Shown here piece by piece: positions 29,017 through 32,889 of a stretch of DNA of 32,889 bases. The stretch spans positions 1 through 32,889 of the forward strand of contig JAFLDX010000012.1 in the NCBI GenBank assembly GCA_017302215.1, read 5' to 3'. A model generated the notes under the pieces. That model saw only the letters and a list, made by a program, of their open reading frames with translations, was not told where the DNA came from and ran no database searches. Each line of letters opens with the position of its first letter. Position 1 is the stretch's first letter. A program made the position numbers and the translations under genes. The stretch is from Lysobacterales bacterium (lineage in GTDB: Bacteria > Pseudomonadota > Gammaproteobacteria > Xanthomonadales > Rhodanobacteraceae).

Positions 29017-29556
29017 TCAGTGCGCGGGTGGTCCATCGGGGCCGTGCGCCCCGTCAAGCCATACCGCGAGCAGCGCGCGCGCGGCGGCGAGGTCGCGCTT
29101 GACGGTCTGCTCCGAGACGTCGAGGAACCCGGCGATCTCGCCGTAGGTCGCGCCGCCGAGCGCGTGCATCTCGATCGCGTCGGCCTTGCGTGTATCGAGC
29201 GTGCGCAGGCGATCGAGCGCATCGACCAGTCCGTGTTCGTCGGCCATCGCCGATTCGGCGCCGACGAGGTTGGCGGTGAGCGTGACCGGCGCCGCCGCGC
29301 CGCCGCGCTTCTGCGCCAGGCGCGCGCGTGCGTTGTCGACCAGCAGCTGGCGCATCGCCATGACCGTCGTGCGCACGAGATGCTGGCGGTCGCTGTACGC
29401 TCCCGCGCGCGTGCTGAGCTTGAGCCAGGCCTCGTGGACGAGCGCGGTCGTATCGAGGGTTTCGCCGAGCTGGCCGCGGCGCACCGCATGGGCGCGCTGC
29501 TTGAGCTCGGCGTAGATCTCGTTGAACAGCGCGGGATCGTCGTGGGAGGCGGGCAT
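29017..29556 (-). CDS. ECF-family RNA polymerase sigma factor (second copy, kinase-linked type)
   Basis: The 179-residue protein is a paralog of the sigma factor at 11592. Region 2 shows IYAELKQRAHAVRRG, TLDTTALVHEAWLKL and MRQLLVDNARARLAQKR. Region 4 has DTRKADAIEMHALGGATYGEIAGFL and the DVSEQTVKRDLAAARALL recognition helix. Thr36 and Thr37 of the TTALV motif match Thr55/56 of the first copy. It has a short C-terminal tail (DGAHGPDGPPAH). No anti-sigma gene is nearby. A beta-helix protein gene follows 43 bp downstream. A kinase of the matching type is on the same strand beyond the intervening plus-strand membrane gene. A TAGAAT box lies only 6 bp before the ATG, so the transcript may be leaderless. 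Confidence 0.9.
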   Translation of the reverse strand: MPASHDDPALFNEIYAELKQRAHAVRRGQLGETLDTTALVHEAWLKLSTRAGAYSDRQHLVRTTVMAMRQLLVDNARARLAQKRGGAAAPVTLTANLVGAESAMADEHGLVDALDRLRTLDTRKADAIEMHALGGATYGEIAGFLDVSEQTVKRDLAAARALLAVWLDGAHGPDGPPAH

Positions 29557-29562
29557 GGGTGG

Positions 29563-29568
29563 ATTCTA
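29563..29568 (-). promoter_or_regulatory. putative -10 box for the second ECF sigma gene
   Basis: On the minus strand this reads TAGAAT, one mismatch from consensus. It is separated from the ATG by 6 bp, which puts the expected transcription start at or next to the start codon. The -35 region is weak. Confidence 0.45.
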
Positions 29569-29598
29569 GCCGCACGGCGAACGGGCCACGCGCGCCGG

Positions 29599-29604
29599 TA
29601 CACT
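29599..29604 (+). promoter_or_regulatory. putative -10 box for the membrane-protein gene
   Basis: TACACT in the context GGTACACTGG lies 22 bp before the ATG at 29627. The same hexamer precedes the BNR-repeat gene. It is back to back with the TAGAAT box on the other strand. Confidence 0.35.
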
Positions 29605-29626
29605 GGCGCCGTTCGAGCAACGGGAC

Positions 29627-31042
29627 ATGCGCGTGGCGAACGACCAGGGCACCCCTCCATCCGAAACACCGGCCGAGCCGCCGGTGCAGCGTCGCGTCGC
29701 TTTCGAGCGCCTGCGCGAACGCACCGACGAACTCGAGCTGATCATCTCGGGCATCAGCCTGGTCGCGCTCGTCGCGATGCCGGGCTGGCTGTTCGACCAG
29801 TGGGTCCGGCTCGACGTGCATGCCGGCGGGCAACGCGGCGTGTTCGTGTCGTTCGCGCTGCCGGTCGCGATCGGCCTGTGCTACACGCTGGCCGGCGCGT
29901 TCCTGATCCACCTCATCGCGCGTGCCTACTGGGTCGGCCTGATCGGCCTCAAATCGGTGTTCCCGCGCGGCATCCGCTGGGAGCGCATCGACAGCCTCGG
30001 GCCGATCACGCGCGAACGCATGCGACAACTGCTGAACGACCTCGACCCGGCGATCGATGCGGCCGACCGCTTCGCGTCGGTCGTGTTCGCCCTGGTCAGC
30101 CTGATCGCCCTGACCATCCTGTGGGTCACGGCATGGCTGCTGGCGGCCATCGTCGTCGCCGATGCGGTGAGTCGCGTTTTCGGGGTTTCGGATCGCACCA
30201 CCGGCAAGTTCATCATCGGGCTCTTCCTCGTGCTCGCCGCGATCAGCCTGCCGTTGATGATGCTTGACCGCGCCGCCGGGCTGATGCATCGGGCCGGGCG
30301 CGAGGCGCCGGCGTGGATGGTGCGCAGCGTGAACGTGCTGAGCCGCATGCAGGGCTGGTTCTTTCCGCAGAAGCTGATCCTGCCGGTGCAGCTCGTCCTC
30401 GAAAGCAACCTGCCGCGTCGCGTGTTCTCGATCGCGTTCGGCCTGATCGTGATGTTCACCTCCGCGATCGGCTTCGTGCAGATGCGCGCCGCGCGCGAGT
30501 TCTCGGTGATCGGCGACTATCCGTACTCGACCGAGGAGGATGTCGGGCTCGGCGTGCGCACGGCGCACTACGAGAACCTGCGCGGCGCCGATGACGTGCT
30601 GTTGCGCGAGCCGCTGATTCCTTCCGATCTCGTGGCCGATCCGTTCGTGCGCCTGTTCATTCCGTACCTGCCCGAGCGCGACAACCGCATCCTGCGTGAT
30701 CGCTGTTCCGGGGATGTCGATGGCGCACAGCGACGTGCCTGCCTGGCCGGCCTGTGGACGGTCACCCTCGATGGCGTGGCGGTCGACGTGTCGACCTTCG
30801 ATTTCGCCGAGCGCCGCGACCTCGGCACGCGCGGCCTGCAGGGCTACCTGCCGACCGGCGGGCTCACTCCCGGTCGGCACGAGATCGTGTTGCTCTGGAA
30901 CGCCGGCGGCGAGTCGTCTGATCGCCACCGGCGCGAACGCGCCTACCACATCCCGTTCTGGTTCGCGCCGCCGTACCAGCTCGATTACTCGCCGCCGGCA
31001 CCGACCGCAGCGCCCGCAAGCGCGGTCCCGGACACGGACTGA
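29627..31042 (+). CDS. multi-spanning membrane protein of unknown function with C-terminal soluble domain
   Basis: This is a 471-residue protein. After a charged cytoplasmic N terminus of about 37 residues there are hydrophobic segments near residues 38-56, 72-92, 149-181 (possibly two helices), 194-212 and 265-285, so five or six membrane spans. The last 185 residues are soluble and contain FIPYLPERDNRILRDRC, LDGVAVDVSTFDF and LTPGRHEIVLLWN, a beta-rich pattern like a small Ig-type domain, with two cysteines. It ends in a Pro/Ala-rich tail. I do not recognise the family. The gene sits between the second ECF sigma gene and the second kinase gene on the opposite strand. Its last 58 bp overlap the end of the kinase gene in a convergent arrangement. 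A role as target or input of that kinase is only a guess from position. Confidence 0.75.
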   Translation: MRVANDQGTPPSETPAEPPVQRRVAFERLRERTDELELIISGISLVALVAMPGWLFDQWVRLDVHAGGQRGVFVSFALPVAIGLCYTLAGAFLIHLIARAYWVGLIGLKSVFPRGIRWERIDSLGPITRERMRQLLNDLDPAIDAADRFASVVFALVSLIALTILWVTAWLLAAIVVADAVSRVFGVSDRTTGKFIIGLFLVLAAISLPLMMLDRAAGLMHRAGREAPAWMVRSVNVLSRMQGWFFPQKLILPVQLVLESNLPRRVFSIAFGLIVMFTSAIGFVQMRAAREFSVIGDYPYSTEEDVGLGVRTAHYENLRGADDVLLREPLIPSDLVADPFVRLFIPYLPERDNRILRDRCSGDVDGAQRRACLAGLWTVTLDGVAVDVSTFDFAERRDLGTRGLQGYLPTGGLTPGRHEIVLLWNAGGESSDRHRRERAYHIPFWFAPPYQLDYSPPAPTAAPASAVPDTD

Positions 31043-32889
31043 GGCACGCGATCGACCGCTGTCCGGCGTCGTTCGGTGCCACCGGCGAGTCGCGCGAGCA
31101 GGATTCGCGCGTACGGCGTAGCCAGCGCTTCGAGCGCCGGGACGAGCCGGCGTCGCAGCGCATGGGCTTCGGCGCTCGTGCCGAGCGCGTCGGCGAGCGC
31201 CACCTCGACCTCGAGCACGCGCGGATCGCCGGCCGGGTACGGCGGACTGCGCACGGCCAGTGCCTCGCGCAGGAGCGGCACGGCGGACTCATCCCTTTCG
31301 AGCGCGAGCTTCGCCCGTGCGAGCGCGAACAGGCTCGTGCCGAGACGCAGGTTGTTCGCCGGCAGGGTCTCGCGCGCCATCGCCAGTGCATCGTTCGCGC
31401 TCGCTTCGGCGGCGCCGGCATTGCCGGCATCGAGCTGGCTCTCCGCAAGCTGCGCGAGCAGGGTGGAAAGCACCGGGTGGCGGCTGTTGCCGGCCGCGCC
31501 CAAGGCGGCGGAATACGCGTCGATCGCGGCGCGTTGCTCGTCCGCGGCTTCGGCGGGTCGCCCGAGCAGGCGCAGCACGTTGCCGTACTCGCCGCGGCTC
31601 TGGTTGAGCGGGAGCGAGCCCGAAGGCTCATGCTTCGTGCGGATCGCCAGTGCGGCCTGCATCGTCGTTTCCGCCTCGGCCAGCCGCCCCTGCAGGGCGA
31701 GCGTCACGCCGAGGTTCATCAGCGCCGGCGCGCTGTCCGGCGTGGCGGCGTTTCCGTGGATCGATTGCCACATCGCGAGCGCCTCGCGGAAGCGCGCCTC
31801 GGCCTCCTCGAAGCGGCCGAGCTCGCGGTAGTCGATGCCGAGGAAGTTGGTGTGGAACGCGAGCGTCTCGGGCGTCGTCTCGGCGAGCGTGGCGTGCTCC
31901 TTGGCGAGCATCGCGAGGCGCGCCGGCAGCGCTTCGGCAAAACGTCCCTCGAGTTCGATCACGCGCAGCAGGTTCGACTCGATCGCCCAGTAGCCTCGCG
32001 TCTGCTCGCCGTGCAGCACCGCCTCGATCGCCAGCGTTTCGCGCAGCGCGGCCTCGGCGCCGGCGAGATCGCCGCGGTGCATGAGCATCAGGCCGAGATC
32101 GTTCAGCGCATAGGCGACGCTGCTGTGCAGGTTGCCGTGCAGCTCGCGGTTGATCGCGATCGACTCGCGGAACGCCGTGGCCGATTCGTCGTAGCGCGAA
32201 AGTTCCTCGAGACATATCGCGAGCAGGCGCCAGTCGGTCGCGACGGCCGCGCTGCGCGCGCCGGACACATCGCGATCGACCTCGAGCAGTTCGCGCAGCA
32301 GCGGCTCGGCCGCGGCGAAATCGCCGCGCCGCACGAGCACGTCGGCACGCTGGCGACGCGCATCGGCGGCGAGCCGGATGCCGGTGGAACCCGAGTCCCG
32401 CGCCAGCGCGTAGGCGCGATCGAGGTTGGCCAGGGCCTCGTCGAACGCACGCTTCTCGGCCTGCATGTTGGCGAGGCCGATCCGCGCGCGTGCCTCGACG
32501 TCGCCCGGCACCGAGCCGTCGGTGCTCGCCGCGACGGCCTTTTCGAGCAGGGGCGAGGCGCGTGCGAATTCGCCGACCTGCCAGTACAGGTCGCCGATGA
32601 CGGCGGTCAGGTCGGCGCGCGTGGCGATCGATGCATCGCGTTGCTCCTCGAGCTGGCGCTCGCCCTTTTCCAGCAGCTGCACCGCGGTGAACGGCTGGCC
32701 CTTGTTTTCGTCCGGATTCGCCTGGGCGAACACGCCGACGAGGAACTCGCGTACGGCCTCGGCGCGTTCGCGCTGGGCGCGTTCGCGCTGGGCGGTGGCG
32801 AGCGCGGCCACGCTGCTGGCCAGCACGGCGACGGTCAGGATCGCGACGATCGCCGATGCGAGCGCGTGTCGGCGCACGAAGCGCGCGGC
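30985..32889 (-). CDS. Ser/Thr protein kinase with TPR C-terminal half (partial, cut by window end)
   Basis: The visible part covers the last 634 residues. It starts with a basic juxtamembrane segment (ARFVRRHALAS), a transmembrane helix (AIVAILTVAVLASSVAALA), and a short QRER/AQRER coiled segment. A long array of TPR-like helices follows with typical motifs (ALANLDRAYALA, AEPLLRELLEV, ALNDLGLMLMHRGDLAGAEAALRETL, LMNLGVTLALQGRLAEAE). The arrangement matches residues about 395 to the end of the kinase at 18664, including the equivalent AREFL-V-VFA segment after the helix. The kinase domain should therefore lie just beyond 32889. Internal Met/GTG codons near 32877 are not real starts. It is the probable partner of the sigma factor at 29556. 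The extreme C terminus overlaps the convergent membrane-protein gene by 58 bp. Confidence 0.85.
   Translation of the reverse strand, partial: AARFVRRHALASAIVAILTVAVLASSVAALATAQRERAQRERAEAVREFLVGVFAQANPDENKGQPFTAVQLLEKGERQLEEQRDASIATRADLTAVIGDLYWQVGEFARASPLLEKAVAASTDGSVPGDVEARARIGLANMQAEKRAFDEALANLDRAYALARDSGSTGIRLAADARRQRADVLVRRGDFAAAEPLLRELLEVDRDVSGARSAAVATDWRLLAICLEELSRYDESATAFRESIAINRELHGNLHSSVAYALNDLGLMLMHRGDLAGAEAALRETLAIEAVLHGEQTRGYWAIESNLLRVIELEGRFAEALPARLAMLAKEHATLAETTPETLAFHTNFLGIDYRELGRFEEAEARFREALAMWQSIHGNAATPDSAPALMNLGVTLALQGRLAEAETTMQAALAIRTKHEPSGSLPLNQSRGEYGNVLRLLGRPAEAADEQRAAIDAYSAALGAAGNSRHPVLSTLLAQLAESQLDAGNAGAAEASANDALAMARETLPANNLRLGTSLFALARAKLALERDESAVPLLREALAVRSPPYPAGDPRVLEVEVALADALGTSAEAHALRRRLVPALEALATPYARILLARLAGGTERRRTAVDRVPQSVSGTALAGAAVGAGGE
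32762..32791 (-). repeat. 15-bp tandem duplication inside the second kinase gene
   Basis: The unit GCGCGTTCGCGCTGG is present twice in direct tandem. On the coding strand it gives the repeated QRERA stretch just after the transmembrane helix. The duplication is in frame (5 residues). Confidence 0.8.

Overview
The window is GC-rich and densely coded, with no tRNA, rRNA, CRISPR array or insertion sequence that I can see. Gene content points to a gammaproteobacterium of the order Lysobacterales (Xanthomonadales), perhaps a Dokdonella- or Rhodanobacter-like lineage. The basis is a xanthomonad-style REP element, ECF sigma/Ser-Thr kinase pairs, and a set of large exported proteins ending in an 'IF-x3-F(E/D)' tail. 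The lineage is inferred from these features, not shown by a marker gene.

Layout. Positions 1-1255 hold the C-terminal part of a family 2 glycosyltransferase (minus strand). It abuts a 5'-truncated ORF and then an intact, membrane-anchored paralog of that ORF. Positions 1290-7518 (minus) carry a two-gene molybdenum hydroxylase (IorA/IorB type), a REP pair, and a uvrA-thioesterase operon. Positions 7780-11388 (plus) encode a secreted subtilisin-like protease, followed by a strong terminator. Positions 11592-21279 hold an ECF sigma factor (plus), two very large exported proteins on the minus strand (a 14-motif Kelch protein and an FG-GAP/PKD/discoidin-like protein), and a Ser/Thr kinase with a TPR-like sensor half (plus). 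Positions 21344-25939 are a run of five minus-strand genes: a delta-60-type exported protein, a lipoprotein, phoH, an exported beta-propeller and ybeY. Positions 26069-32889 hold an exported BNR-repeat protein with a Cys/His cluster (plus), a right-handed repeat CSLREA-type exported protein preceded by a second ECF sigma factor (minus), a multi-spanning membrane protein (plus), and the C-terminal half of a second kinase/TPR protein (minus, cut by the window end).

How they fit together. Housekeeping genes (uvrA, phoH, ybeY) are interleaved with six otherwise unrelated exported proteins. All six end with the same short pattern, [ILV]-[FY]-x3-F-[DE], usually within a few residues of the stop codon. 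Two kinase/ECF sets bracket these genes. My main hypothesis is that the tail is an uncharacterised C-terminal sorting or surface-handling signal, and that the kinase/ECF pairs may control some of these genes. The shared tail is read directly from the sequence; its function and the regulatory link are inference.
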